Below, one piece after another: positions 28,228 through 36,738 of a stretch of DNA of 37,078 bases. The position numbers and the translations under genes were made by a program. This DNA is from Vibrio salilacus (GTDB taxonomy: Bacteria; Pseudomonadota; Gammaproteobacteria; Enterobacterales; Vibrionaceae). Position 1 is the stretch's first letter, and each line of letters opens with the position of its first letter. The notes beneath the pieces were generated by a model that worked only from the letters and a program-made list of their open reading frames with translations, was not told the origin of the DNA and made no database searches. Location: assembly GCF_002811245.1 (NCBI RefSeq), contig NZ_NIVQ01000026.1, positions 1 to 37,078 on the forward strand, written 5' to 3'.

Positions 28228-28563
28228 CTAGCGCCACTGATCAAAAGGAATAATCTCTGCCTCCGGCTTTGAGTCAATATCACTACCATCACTGTCGAGC
28301 ACATCTTGAAACTTGACCATTTGCGATACCAGCTCACGCATTAAAACCACATTAGCATGATTGGGGTTTTTACAATTACCCACTACACGATCAATGTGGC
28401 TTTGTTGCGCCCATAGTCTATCTTGCATCGGTTCAGAGGCCGATTGAATCAGCTCTTGGCACATCTGATGTTTAAACTGAGCAAAAGCAATCGGATTACT
28501 TTCTGCTAGCGCCATTAACTCATCAAATGCTGGAAGGGTTTGGTTGATTAACGGTGAGTTCAT
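28228..28563 (-). CDS. DUF3135 family protein
   Basis: A 111-aa cytoplasmic protein I place tentatively in DUF3135; no function known. The core LPAFDELMALAESNPIAFAQ followed by a Cys/Glu-rich helix, the segment SEPMQDRLWAQQSHIDRV and LMRELVSQMVKFQDVL suggest a three-helix protein; the tail is acidic. The ATG at 28563 has an excellent AGAGGAGG RBS, while the frame open to 28659 does not. It is 110 bp downstream of a SufR-like regulator on the same strand and could be its target or operon partner; this is only positional. Confidence 0.7.
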   Translation of the reverse strand: MNSPLINQTLPAFDELMALAESNPIAFAQFKHQMCQELIQSASEPMQDRLWAQQSHIDRVVGNCKNPNHANVVLMRELVSQMVKFQDVLDSDGSDIDSKPEAEIIPFDQWR

Positions 28564-28673
28564 GCAGCCTCCTCTAATGTTGATTAAACTATCAACAACA
28601 CTATTAAAAATAGTCGAAAAAAGCGCAATTGTGTATTGAGGAACTTGATGTCTTAGCAATAATACGGGGGGAG

Positions 28674-29294
28674 CTATACCAAGCTGTTGATTTTATAAAC
28701 GCAGCGCCGTTGACCTTCGACGATATGCTCTGTGCGCTCGATGTAAAATTTATCGCCAAGCAGGCGCTGAAAGATATTGAGCTCTGACTGACATAAACTG
28801 GGACAACGTGTGGCGGCTTTACAGATTGGGCAATGATTTTCGATCAATAAAAAACAATTACCCAACTTTTCTAACTCGGCCATATAACCGTCTTGCTGGC
28901 GAAGAGAGACTAATCGATGCAGCTTTTGTTCGAGGGTTTGGCATTTCTCCAACTCGGATAAATAAAGACGGTAGGTTTTGGCTTCGCGTTCATCGGCGAC
29001 TTTTTGCAGTCCCTCTACGCCGAACAAGGTTTCAACCGCCTCAATCATTTGAATCGTCAACTCACCGTGGCGATCGGTGAACTTAGCGTGGCCCTTTGGC
29101 GTTAAAGACCAATGACGCGTTGGGCGACCTACTTTCACCTTTACGTCTTCAAACGCGAGCAACCCGTCATCTTCAAGCCCTTGCAAATGTTGGCGTGCGC
29201 CCATCGTGGTCATGGCTAATTCATCGGCGATTTGCTTGGCGGTCACCGCACCACCACGCTTAACGGTTTGTAGTATTTTCTCGACGCTTTTCAT
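28674..29294 (-). CDS. SufR-like winged-helix regulator with four-cysteine cluster
   Basis: A 206-aa transcription regulator. Residues 1-75 form a winged helix (VTAKQIADELAMTTMGARQH, then GRPTRHWSLTPKG). The C-terminal part has Cys155, Cys158, Cys164 and Cys168 (NHCPICKAATRCPSLCQSEL), the layout of SufR-type regulators that sense Fe-S clusters; Cys198 is an extra candidate ligand. SufR in cyanobacteria represses suf genes, but this protein's targets are unknown and no suf or isc gene is nearby. An Fe-S or Zn site is inferred from the cysteines. Confidence 0.75.
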   Translation of the reverse strand: MKSVEKILQTVKRGGAVTAKQIADELAMTTMGARQHLQGLEDDGLLAFEDVKVKVGRPTRHWSLTPKGHAKFTDRHGELTIQMIEAVETLFGVEGLQKVADEREAKTYRLYLSELEKCQTLEQKLHRLVSLRQQDGYMAELEKLGNCFLLIENHCPICKAATRCPSLCQSELNIFQRLLGDKFYIERTEHIVEGQRRCVYKINSLV

Positions 29295-29351
29295 GTGTGC
29301 TCCCTCAACGCTATAAATATTATGAAGTAAGCTATTTATAAAGCAAATGCT

Positions 29352-29777
29352 TTACGTCTCGATATATTGCATCGCCACTAAAGGTTTGGTTCGGCTATAG
29401 CGCTCAAACAGTGATTTGAGACTATTGGGTAACGCGTCACTATTGATGGCTTGAAACCCATATTGAGCATAAAAGCCTTCAAGGTGTTGGTAAGCGAAAC
29501 AGTAATCGCCCACCTTCAACACTTGCTGCTGACAGTAGGCCATAAGCTGATGACCAAAACCATGTTGCCGATAGTCAGGCACGACTAACATCCCGGTTAA
29601 TAGTCGATATTGTTCAACATTACGCAAACGCACTAGGGCGACAATTTGGTTTTGATGATAGCCGACAATCGTCAATTCATCTTTCTTCGCTTTGCCAGCA
29701 GGGTAGTGCGCTTTATACAAGCGGGCCACCAGCGGCAGTTTTATTGGGTCTAGCGTTGCTATCTGCAGCGTATTCAT
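29352..29777 (-). CDS. GNAT family N-acetyltransferase
   Basis: A 141-aa protein with the GNAT fold: a beta strand RLRNVEQYRLLTGMLVVPDY leading to motif A with the acetyl-CoA loop RQHGFGHQLM (Q/RxxGxG/A type). A late FYAQYGF segment is typical of the family's helix 4-beta 6. Substrate unknown. The ATG at 29777 is preceded by only a weak RBS; the TTG at 29780 is an alternative. It is divergent from murB with a 66-bp gap. Similar genes occur beside murB in some Vibrio genomes as I recall, without known role. Confidence 0.78.
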   Translation of the reverse strand: MNTLQIATLDPIKLPLVARLYKAHYPAGKAKKDELTIVGYHQNQIVALVRLRNVEQYRLLTGMLVVPDYRQHGFGHQLMAYCQQQVLKVGDYCFAYQHLEGFYAQYGFQAINSDALPNSLKSLFERYSRTKPLVAMQYIET

Positions 29778-29843
29778 CAAAGAGTAAAACCAAGGGCTAA
29801 AGTAAGGTAGAATGCAGGCAGTTTAGATTAGCCAGCAAAAGCA

Positions 29844-30914
29844 ATGCAAATTAAAACCAACGCAGACTTAAGTCACTACCATACCTTTTCGATTCCTCAG
29901 ACTTGTGCTTACTTAGTCAAAGCGCACAGTGTCGACGATTTGAAAGCCATCTATCAAAATCCAGCTTGGGCGAGCTTACCTAAGCTTGTGTTGGGCAGAG
30001 GCAGCAATATGCTGTTTACCCAAGCCTATCAAGGTGTGGTGATTCTCAATCGTCTGCAAGGAAAAACCGTGACAGAAACAGACACGGCGTGGCACTTACA
30101 TATTGCTGGTGGCGAGGATTGGCCATCATTGGTCAAATGGTCGGTTGAGCAAGGCTATGCTGGGCTTGAAAACTTGGCGTTGATCCCTGGCTGCTGTGGC
30201 AGTGCTCCCATTCAAAACATTGGCGCGTATGGCACTGAACTTCAAGATGTCTGTGAGTATGTCGATATACTTAATCTCGAAGACTTCATCGTGCAAAGGC
30301 TCAGCGCAGAGTCATGTCAGTTTGGCTATCGAGACTCGATTTTCAAACGTCAACTGCAAGGCAAAGTCATCATCACTGCGATTGGCTTGAAACTGAACAA
30401 AGCTTGGCAAGCCAATATTGAGTACGGCCCACTGCGCGCCTTGACGGTTGAGGGTAAGCAACATCATTCCACCGATGACATCAGTGCCAACGATATTTTT
30501 CAACGTGTATGCCAAGTTCGTATTGAGAAACTTCCCGATCCAGAAAAAGTGGGCAATGCCGGTAGTTTTTTTAAAAACCCAATCATATCAATGCCCCACT
30601 TTGAACGACTTAAAGCGCAATTCCCGAACATTGTTGCCTATCCTGCTGACGACCAGATGAAAGTCGCCGCGGGTTGGCTTATCGATCAGTGTCAGCTTAA
30701 AGGGTTTACTGTTGGCGGTGCGCAAGTTCACCCGAAGCAAGCCTTGGTGCTGATAAATGCCAATCAAGCCAGTGCCGACGATGTGGTAAACCTTGCCGCT
30801 CACATCCGCGACAGCGTTTATCAGCGCTATCAGATAAAACTTGAGCACGAGGTCCGTTTTATGGGCGCACTAGCAGAAACCAATCTCGACACGATTTTGG
30901 AGCAGCGCCAATGA
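29844..30914 (+). CDS. murB: UDP-N-acetylenolpyruvoylglucosamine reductase
   Basis: FAD enzyme that reduces UDP-GlcNAc-enolpyruvate to UDP-MurNAc in peptidoglycan synthesis. The 356-aa type I MurB has the FAD-binding LGRGSNMLF and IPGCCGSAPIQNIGAYG. The catalytic Arg is in FGYRDSIFK, the proton-donor Ser in GNAGSFFKNP and the C-terminal Glu in HEVRFMG. It is about 14 residues longer than the E. coli protein, mainly an acidic/Gln tail (LAETNLDTILEQRQ). Its stop overlaps the birA start by four bases (ATGA), as in E. coli. Confidence 0.97.
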   Translation: MQIKTNADLSHYHTFSIPQTCAYLVKAHSVDDLKAIYQNPAWASLPKLVLGRGSNMLFTQAYQGVVILNRLQGKTVTETDTAWHLHIAGGEDWPSLVKWSVEQGYAGLENLALIPGCCGSAPIQNIGAYGTELQDVCEYVDILNLEDFIVQRLSAESCQFGYRDSIFKRQLQGKVIITAIGLKLNKAWQANIEYGPLRALTVEGKQHHSTDDISANDIFQRVCQVRIEKLPDPEKVGNAGSFFKNPIISMPHFERLKAQFPNIVAYPADDQMKVAAGWLIDQCQLKGFTVGGAQVHPKQALVLINANQASADDVVNLAAHIRDSVYQRYQIKLEHEVRFMGALAETNLDTILEQRQ

Positions 30915-31876
30915 AAGACCACTCAATCAAACTCGGCATTTTACACCTATTGGCTCAGGGCGGTTTTCACTCTGGCGAGCAGCTCGGTGAACAGTTCGGC
31001 GTGTCGCGCGCCGCGATTAGTAAACACGTCAAAGGTATTCAGCAATGGGGCGTGGATATTTTTAGTGTGCAAGGCAAAGGGTATCAACTGGCCCGCCCGA
31101 TGCAACTGCTTAACCAAGCGCTTCTTTCCAAGCAACTGACCACTCCTGTACAACTGATTCCCATCATCGATTCGACCAATCAATACTTGCTCGAACGCAT
31201 CGATAGCTTAGAGTCTGGCGCCGTGTGCATCGCGGAGTATCAAGCCAAAGGCCGTGGACGTCGTGGGCGTGAATGGGTGTCGCCTTTTGGCGCTAACTTA
31301 TATTTATCGATGTTCTGGCGCTTAGATGCCGGAATGGCGGCGGCGATGGGGCTGAGCTTGGTGGTGGGTGTGGCCATTGTCGAGGCGCTTGAAGCGCTGG
31401 GCTTAAACGGCGTTAAGCTCAAGTGGCCCAACGATCTCTATTATCAAGACCGAAAACTTGCCGGTATTTTAGTTGAGATGTCAGGCCAAGCAGGCGCGGC
31501 AGCGAATATTGTGATCGGCATGGGCATGAATTTGGCGATGGCAGAGGATACGCAAGGGATTACCCAGCCATGGGCAAGCTTAACCGAAGTGGCACAATTA
31601 CAACCGTTCGACCGTAACCAACTGGCCGTCACGATGATCCAAACGCTACACCGCGCACTCAGTGATTATGAGGTGTATGGCATGCAAGGTTTCGTCGAAC
31701 GCTGGAACCGCTTAGATAATTATATTGGCCGACCAATCAAGTTGATCATGGGGCCAAGGGAAATAAGCGGTATTGCTAAGGGCATCAATGAGCAAGGTGC
31801 TGTTTTGCTTGAGACCGAGCGCGGCATCGAGAGCTTTATTGGTGGGGAGATTAGCTTGCGAGCGGCTAGGTTATAG
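30911..31876 (+). CDS. birA: Biotin-protein ligase / biotin operon repressor BirA
   Basis: Activates biotin to biotinyl-AMP, attaches it to the carboxyl carrier protein and, with biotinyl-AMP bound, represses the bio operon. The 321-aa protein has an N-terminal winged helix (GEQLGEQFGVSRAAISKHV, about 22-40), the ligase signature GRGRRGREWVSPFGANLYLS (about 114-133), KLKWPNDLYY with the active-site Lys, and an SH3-like C-terminal domain. Translationally coupled to murB. Right after the stop the sequence changes to the accessory block; in E. coli coaA follows here. Confidence 0.97.
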   Translation: MKDHSIKLGILHLLAQGGFHSGEQLGEQFGVSRAAISKHVKGIQQWGVDIFSVQGKGYQLARPMQLLNQALLSKQLTTPVQLIPIIDSTNQYLLERIDSLESGAVCIAEYQAKGRGRRGREWVSPFGANLYLSMFWRLDAGMAAAMGLSLVVGVAIVEALEALGLNGVKLKWPNDLYYQDRKLAGILVEMSGQAGAAANIVIGMGMNLAMAEDTQGITQPWASLTEVAQLQPFDRNQLAVTMIQTLHRALSDYEVYGMQGFVERWNRLDNYIGRPIKLIMGPREISGIAKGINEQGAVLLETERGIESFIGGEISLRAARL

Positions 31877-31902
31877 TCACAAGCTCATAATGCCCAAAGC
31901 CG

Positions 31903-34900
31903 TCATTCTGAGCACTTGGGCTTCCCATTGTTCACTTGAATAATGGCACATTCTAGTTGGCGCATAACAAGAAATAATTTAGCTCGATAGTTAAAATAAA
32001 TACCATCATCAAACCTCTCACGTAATATTAATTCGGCATCACTTCCCTCTTCCGCCAAGGAATTCAGCCCTAAAAGAGCGACGGTACCGGTTTGCTTATG
32101 TACCCATTCCGCACGTTCAACGTCATCGACTGACATAGTTAACCCGGCATACAAACTATTGACAGATGCCGTCAATATATCCAAAAGTATATCGACATCA
32201 CCAAATGCATTGGTTAACGATTCAATATCTAAACCATGACTGTCTACTACTCCCCAGCCTTGTAACACAGAACGTAGATCATGAAGCCGGATAGGCTTAC
32301 TAAGGAAATCATTCATACCTGCTGCCAAACAACGTGATCTCTGAGCATTCAATACATCGGCCGTCATCGCAACAATCGGAATATCACGATATATCGCATT
32401 TTCTAATCGGATTTGTTGGCTTAACTGGTAACCATCCATATAGGGCATGTGACAATCACAGAGCACTAATGCGTAATCTTGATTGGCCAGATAACTTAAC
32501 GCATCATTGCCATTTTCTGCCATGTCGAAAAGTAAACCGATTTGGTGTAGTTGATGGGCCATCAACATACGATTAACATCATTATCTTCAACAACTAAAA
32601 TTCGAATCGGCAATACGGCATCCTGATAATCAGAGATAACCGCTGTGTCTTTCAATCCTAAAATTTCGTAACAGACCAGTTGTACACTTCTATTCGTGAT
32701 AGGTTGTGAATTTAATAACCATTGTCCATCACCTCGACGCACTCCCACCATGCCAGACAAAGGGGTTAAATAAACTTCTGCCTCAGCCTTGTAATCACTG
32801 AATGTCACAACTGACGCGCTTTTATTTACTGCCACTCCTAAAGATAGAAGGTGGCTGGTCAAACTCGAGTTTAATATTGGATCTTGAACCTTTACGCTCA
32901 CAGATAAACCATGTAAGTGAGGATCGGTTTTTTCCTTAGCACTGATAAGCAATGGAATCTGAAAACCAACCCAACTTCCTTGATCTTTTTGACTCTCAAC
33001 GATCATTTCACCAGACATTAATTCTATCAGATGCTGACTAATGGTAAGGCCTAATCCGGTACCACCAAATCTCCGCGTCGTCGATTTTTCAGCTTGGGCG
33101 AAAGGTTGGAATATTCTTGCCACTTGTTCTTCACTCATACCAATTCCGCTATCCTTGACGCCGATCTTGAGTAGATGTTTATTATTATGCTCAGTAACAA
33201 CTTCCAGCGTAATTAATAGGCCACCTTCATTGGTAAACTTGATCGCATTACTAACGAGATTGATCATTACTTGTTGTAGTCGGTACTCATCTCCTTTGTA
33301 AATGGCTGCCAAACTTGGCTCGATTTGTAGCACTAGTGACAAATTTTTCTTCTTTACTTCATTGCCACTTACCAGTAACACATGATCAATTAGATCACGT
33401 AAAACAAAGGGGGATGATTCTATTTCAAGTTTATTAGCTTCGATTTTAGAATAATCTAAAACATCAGAAACGATATGATATAAAGTGGAAGCCGAAGAAG
33501 AAGTCACTGCCAACATTTGTCGCTGTTCAAAATTCAATTTAGTCATCGAAATTTGTTCTAGCATACCTATAATTCCATGAATTGGCGTACGAATTTCATG
33601 GCTCATCGTGGCTAAAAAAATCGCCTTAATTTGTGCCTCATTTTCTGCTTTTTCCTTAGCCTTCTCTAAAGCAATTTCAATTTTGTTTTTATAAACTAAT
33701 AACTTTCTGAGTCGCCAGTACGCCCGAGTAACGAGAATAATAACCAATGCTGTAGCAATAAAAAATGGACCTAGTTTTTTCAACACCGCTATCCAGCTAA
33801 TCTCATTAAGAGAGCGCATTGGAAACCAACGATTGACAATCTCTTCTCGCTCTAATTTTTCAAGACTGGCAATAGAACGGTTCACAAGTGGTATTAACGG
33901 AGCATAGCGATTGTGTATCGCCAAAACAAAATCGTTATTTATTGATGTTTTTCCTGTAATCGCTAAATCAAACTGAGGGTTATCTCGTAAACTGTTAGCG
34001 ATGGAGGCAATGTCACCGATATAAGCGTCAGCATGACCAGCAGCCAGACTTTCTAAACCAAGCTCAACATTCTCTGATACTTCATAGGTAAGAGAAGTGA
34101 TCTTAATTTTTACATCACCGAGCAGCTTCCTGTCTGTGCCAATAATTTTTTTATTTGCCAAGTCGCCGATGCCTTTTATTTTTTGTTCACGCCGAGAAAC
34201 AATAACAACTGGTAAACTAAAAAAGCTATCCGTCGCTACCCACTCAGAGAGCGACGGTATTAATCTTTTAGGGATAAATATAGCGTCCACAGCAGCTTCT
34301 TTAAAAAGGTCATTGCTATTTTTATGTCGATAAAGATCATAAGAAAAGTACACACCCAAGTTATTTTTAATACTATCAATGTAATCTTTCGCTGCGCCGT
34401 TGGGTTTATTATTGTTATCGATGAAAGAAATAGGATTGTTACCATCTAACCAAGCTAATCTTATCGGCGGTAAATCTTTTAACCACGCTCGCTCTTTAGG
34501 ACGAAGGAATATCGAACTATGTCCCATATAAGTATATGCTATACGAAACCACTTCTTCTCTAAAGCTATCATGTCTTGAGAAGAAGGCGAGGACAGGCCT
34601 TGATTAATTTTATCCAACAACAAATTATTATTTTTATGCACACCAAAATGAATACTATTGACCAATAATGGCGCTTGAGCGACAATCATAAGTTCTTTTT
34701 TGTTGTCAGTTAAGTGTTTACTTACTGCTCGGTTACCAATATAGACATCAGCCTCTCCATTTTTAATCGCATTGAGAGCTGCGACTGTGTCTGACACTAC
34801 TATTTTTTTTGCTTTGGGATAATAGTCGTTGAAATTATCATCAAGTAAGAAGCCCTTTTCAACAACTATGCGTGATTCGTTAATTTCATTAATGTTTTTA

Positions 34901-35262
34901 AAGTAGAAGCTATTTGGATTCACAACCACAACAAACGGGCTTTTGTGGTAGGCTTTAGAAAATGAAATACAGGGTTGATTATCGCTACTAGCAAATGCAT
35001 CAATTAAAATATCAATATCACCACGGCAAAGACCTTTTCTGGCTGCCGCCCAATCGTTAAACTCATACCAGTCAGGCTGATAATCGATATCATTAAGTAG
35101 CGCCGTGATCACATCAACACTAAAACCAGTTGGTCTAACCTGATTGGCTAATTGATAAGGAGGCCAACCCTGTTCAAGATAACCAACCTTTAGGTAACGA
35201 TGGGTTTCAGTAGCTAAAGTGCATACGCTAAAAAACCAAAGAGTAATAAGTAAAACACGCAT
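31903..35262 (-). CDS. EvgS/BvgS-type hybrid sensor histidine kinase
   Basis: A 1119-aa membrane phosphorelay kinase. A short signal peptide (to about residue 18) is followed by two periplasmic solute-binding (SBP_bac_3, Venus-flytrap) domains, about 22-245 and 262-482, then one TM helix (about 495-513) and a coiled coil (about 525-545). The HisKA domain carries His555 in ATMSHEIRTP and the HATPase has N-box NLVSNAIKFT, DSGIGM and GGTGLGL. A degenerate receiver-like stretch (about 785-870) precedes a true receiver with Asp936 in LCDCHMP. A C-terminal Hpt-like region carries His1055 in WVHKQTGTVALLG. Unlike BvgS it has no room for a PAS domain before HisKA. It is divergent from an RcsB-like regulator. 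The last codons coincide with repeat-like sequence. Ligand unknown. Confidence 0.9.
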   Translation of the reverse strand: MRVLLITLWFFSVCTLATETHRYLKVGYLEQGWPPYQLANQVRPTGFSVDVITALLNDIDYQPDWYEFNDWAAARKGLCRGDIDILIDAFASSDNQPCISFSKAYHKSPFVVVVNPNSFYFKNINEINESRIVVEKGFLLDDNFNDYYPKAKKIVVSDTVAALNAIKNGEADVYIGNRAVSKHLTDNKKELMIVAQAPLLVNSIHFGVHKNNNLLLDKINQGLSSPSSQDMIALEKKWFRIAYTYMGHSSIFLRPKERAWLKDLPPIRLAWLDGNNPISFIDNNNKPNGAAKDYIDSIKNNLGVYFSYDLYRHKNSNDLFKEAAVDAIFIPKRLIPSLSEWVATDSFFSLPVVIVSRREQKIKGIGDLANKKIIGTDRKLLGDVKIKITSLTYEVSENVELGLESLAAGHADAYIGDIASIANSLRDNPQFDLAITGKTSINNDFVLAIHNRYAPLIPLVNRSIASLEKLEREEIVNRWFPMRSLNEISWIAVLKKLGPFFIATALVIILVTRAYWRLRKLLVYKNKIEIALEKAKEKAENEAQIKAIFLATMSHEIRTPIHGIIGMLEQISMTKLNFEQRQMLAVTSSSASTLYHIVSDVLDYSKIEANKLEIESSPFVLRDLIDHVLLVSGNEVKKKNLSLVLQIEPSLAAIYKGDEYRLQQVMINLVSNAIKFTNEGGLLITLEVVTEHNNKHLLKIGVKDSGIGMSEEQVARIFQPFAQAEKSTTRRFGGTGLGLTISQHLIELMSGEMIVESQKDQGSWVGFQIPLLISAKEKTDPHLHGLSVSVKVQDPILNSSLTSHLLSLGVAVNKSASVVTFSDYKAEAEVYLTPLSGMVGVRRGDGQWLLNSQPITNRSVQLVCYEILGLKDTAVISDYQDAVLPIRILVVEDNDVNRMLMAHQLHQIGLLFDMAENGNDALSYLANQDYALVLCDCHMPYMDGYQLSQQIRLENAIYRDIPIVAMTADVLNAQRSRCLAAGMNDFLSKPIRLHDLRSVLQGWGVVDSHGLDIESLTNAFGDVDILLDILTASVNSLYAGLTMSVDDVERAEWVHKQTGTVALLGLNSLAEEGSDAELILRERFDDGIYFNYRAKLFLVMRQLECAIIQVNNGKPKCSE

Positions 35263-35465
35263 TCGAATAACCTACAGATTCGTTTAAATAGCCTAATGAC
35301 ACCCAGTAAAATGGCATAGCATACTTTCACTATACAATAAACTCACTTGAATTCATTTTCTAGCTGTGTTCAGCCATCTCGTCTTCTCTCTACACGTCAT
35401 CGGTCTTGTTTTTACTCGGTTTGTGAACAAAAATTAGCCATGATAGTCTTTTCCGAATCCATATG

Positions 35466-35474
35466 TGATATAAT
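35466..35474 (+). promoter_or_regulatory. Extended -10 promoter of the RcsB-like regulator
   Basis: TGA-TATAAT (35466-35474) is a perfect -10 with an extended TG element, 45 bp before the ATG. The -35 position (35446-35451, GTCTTT) is poor, which extended -10 promoters tolerate. Confidence 0.6.
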
Positions 35475-35518
35475 AGAAACTTATTATCCTATGCATACTT
35501 CTAATAAATGGTAATGAT

Positions 35519-36133
35519 ATGAAAGTCATGATAGCCGATGATCACCCAATCGTATTATCTGGCGTGAAAGCATTAATAGAAAACCAAAATAAAGGTTTCA
35601 AAATTATCGCAGAAGCAACCAGTGTCGAAGCGCTATTTAAAACCTTATCGAAAGAAAAAATCGACATTTTGATCACTGACTACAGCATGCCTAATAATGA
35701 TTACGTCGATGGTATCGCCATGATCAATAAAATAAAACGCGAGCATCATAATATTAAGATTATTGTGCTAACGCAAATGACCAACACGGCATTACTCAAC
35801 TCATTAGTACGATCAGGCATTGATGGTGTATTACTTAAGAAAGATGTTCTTACGGATATTCACCACGTTATTTCTGTTGTAAAAAATGGTGGGAAATATA
35901 TTTCACCAAGCGTCAGTAATTTAATACTAAGCCGGCAACGCACGTTAACAGAACCTTCTCCAAAAGAGTTGGAGGTATTGAGGTTATTCAGCTCTGGTAT
36001 GAGTGTATCAAAAATAGCCATCCACACGAATCGCAGTATAAAAACGATCAGCACTCAGAAAAAACAAGCGATGATAAAACTAGGTCTCGAGCATGATTCA
36101 GAAATTTATGAATATATAAAAAGCCTCGATTAA
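35519..36133 (+). CDS. RcsB-like response regulator (NarL/LuxR family)
   Basis: A 204-aa response regulator, the evident partner of the divergent hybrid kinase. The receiver has Asp7-Asp8 (MIADDHP), phospho-acceptor Asp54 in LITDYSMP, Thr in IVLTQ and Lys in VLLKKD. The LuxR-type helix-turn-helix (about 145-200) reads PSPKELEVLRLFSSGMSVSK and ends NRSIKTISTQKKQAMIKLG, close to the RcsB recognition helix as I remember it. An RcsB-like NNDYVDGIAMI insert follows the phospho-site. It is therefore closer to RcsB than to BvgA/EvgA. The upstream RBS is weak. The stop lies inside a terminator hairpin. AT-rich codon use differs from the housekeeping genes. Confidence 0.88.
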   Translation: MKVMIADDHPIVLSGVKALIENQNKGFKIIAEATSVEALFKTLSKEKIDILITDYSMPNNDYVDGIAMINKIKREHHNIKIIVLTQMTNTALLNSLVRSGIDGVLLKKDVLTDIHHVISVVKNGGKYISPSVSNLILSRQRTLTEPSPKELEVLRLFSSGMSVSKIAIHTNRSIKTISTQKKQAMIKLGLEHDSEIYEYIKSLD

Positions 36134-36152
36134 TGATACGAGGCTAATATTT
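36118..36152. terminator. Terminator between RcsB-like gene and chaperone remnant
   Basis: AGCCTCG (36122-36128) pairs with CGAGGCT (36139-36145), and the regulator's stop codon lies in the loop. The minus-strand read ends in a five-T run (strong, for the chaperone side); the plus-strand tail TAATATTTA is weaker. Confidence 0.8.
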
Positions 36153-36207
36153 AATCATTTTAACGTAAAGAATGAATATAATATATATCCATCTCTTTCT
36201 TATACGT

Positions 36208-36625
36208 TTATCTTATTTCTTTTGATATGGAAAAAAACAGTCCTTCATCATCGATGAGGATTAATGTTATTGGGCTATTTTTTATCGGTGATGTTAAAAG
36301 AACCTTTTCACTTGATCTGGGTAAGATAGTGCGATTAAAATTTTTATAGTGATGACCATTGATCTCTATCTTCGATAAATTAACATGAATATCAGACTGG
36401 TTTCTAATCCTTAAATAATGTTTTCCTTGTTCTTCTTCTTCACTTAACTCAATGACTTTTTCAAATTCTTCATTCGATAATGTCATTGAAGAGTTTCTGT
36501 AGAAAACTTTATATTGTGTCTGCATGATCAATGCAATTTTATCTGATTGATGATTAGTGTTTGGTGGCAATTCATAAAGATTTAACCAATACAATTGCTC
36601 CGTCGTGACCGGCTTACGCTTTATA
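36208..36625 (-). pseudogene. PapD-like fimbrial chaperone, C-terminal part, cut by IS10
   Basis: The remaining about 138 codons encode the end of the N-terminal Ig domain and the C-terminal domain of a periplasmic pilus chaperone. Recognisable parts are VTTEQLYWLNLYELPPN (the F/YWLN motif of domain 1) and IALIMQTQYKVFYRN (the strand leading to the interdomain hinge); SRTILPRSSEKVL-like and LILIDDEG segments follow. The signal peptide and first strands are absent: the gene stops matching at 36626, exactly where the IS10 end begins. An ATG inside the IS10 end (36681) is in frame and could give a hybrid 157-aa protein without a signal peptide. Convergent to the RcsB-like gene. Subunit, usher and chaperone 5' end should lie beyond the IS outside the window. 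Confidence 0.82.
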
Positions 36626-36671
36626 CTGAGGAATCCCCTAATGATTTTGATAAAAATCATCAAGTTAAGGT

Positions 36672-36738
36672 AGATACACATCTTGTCATATGATCAAATG
36701 GTTTCGCCAAAAATCAATAACCAGACAACAAGATGTGC
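36672..36738 (-). ncRNA. RNA-OUT antisense regulator of IS10 transposase
   Basis: CACATCTTGT (36677-36686) and ACAAGATGTG (36728-36737) form the long RNA-OUT stem, and the loop region covers the presumed RNA-IN 5' end (starting near GCCAAAAATC, 36706) and the transposase start codon. In Tn10 this antisense RNA from pOUT blocks transposase translation. Homology is by sequence layout; a few loop bases differ from the Tn10 version as I recall it (GCC for GCG near the RNA-IN tip). Confidence 0.7.

Noticed and set aside
31903..35262. A new defence or toxin system in the AT-rich block
   Set aside because: Domains are those of a two-component phosphorelay and a pilus chaperone; no nuclease, toxin or NTPase effector is visible within the window.
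36626..36681. The 36681 ATG as the genuine chaperone start
   Set aside because: The first 18 codons come from the IS10 end; real chaperones start with a signal peptide about 100 residues upstream of the WLN motif.
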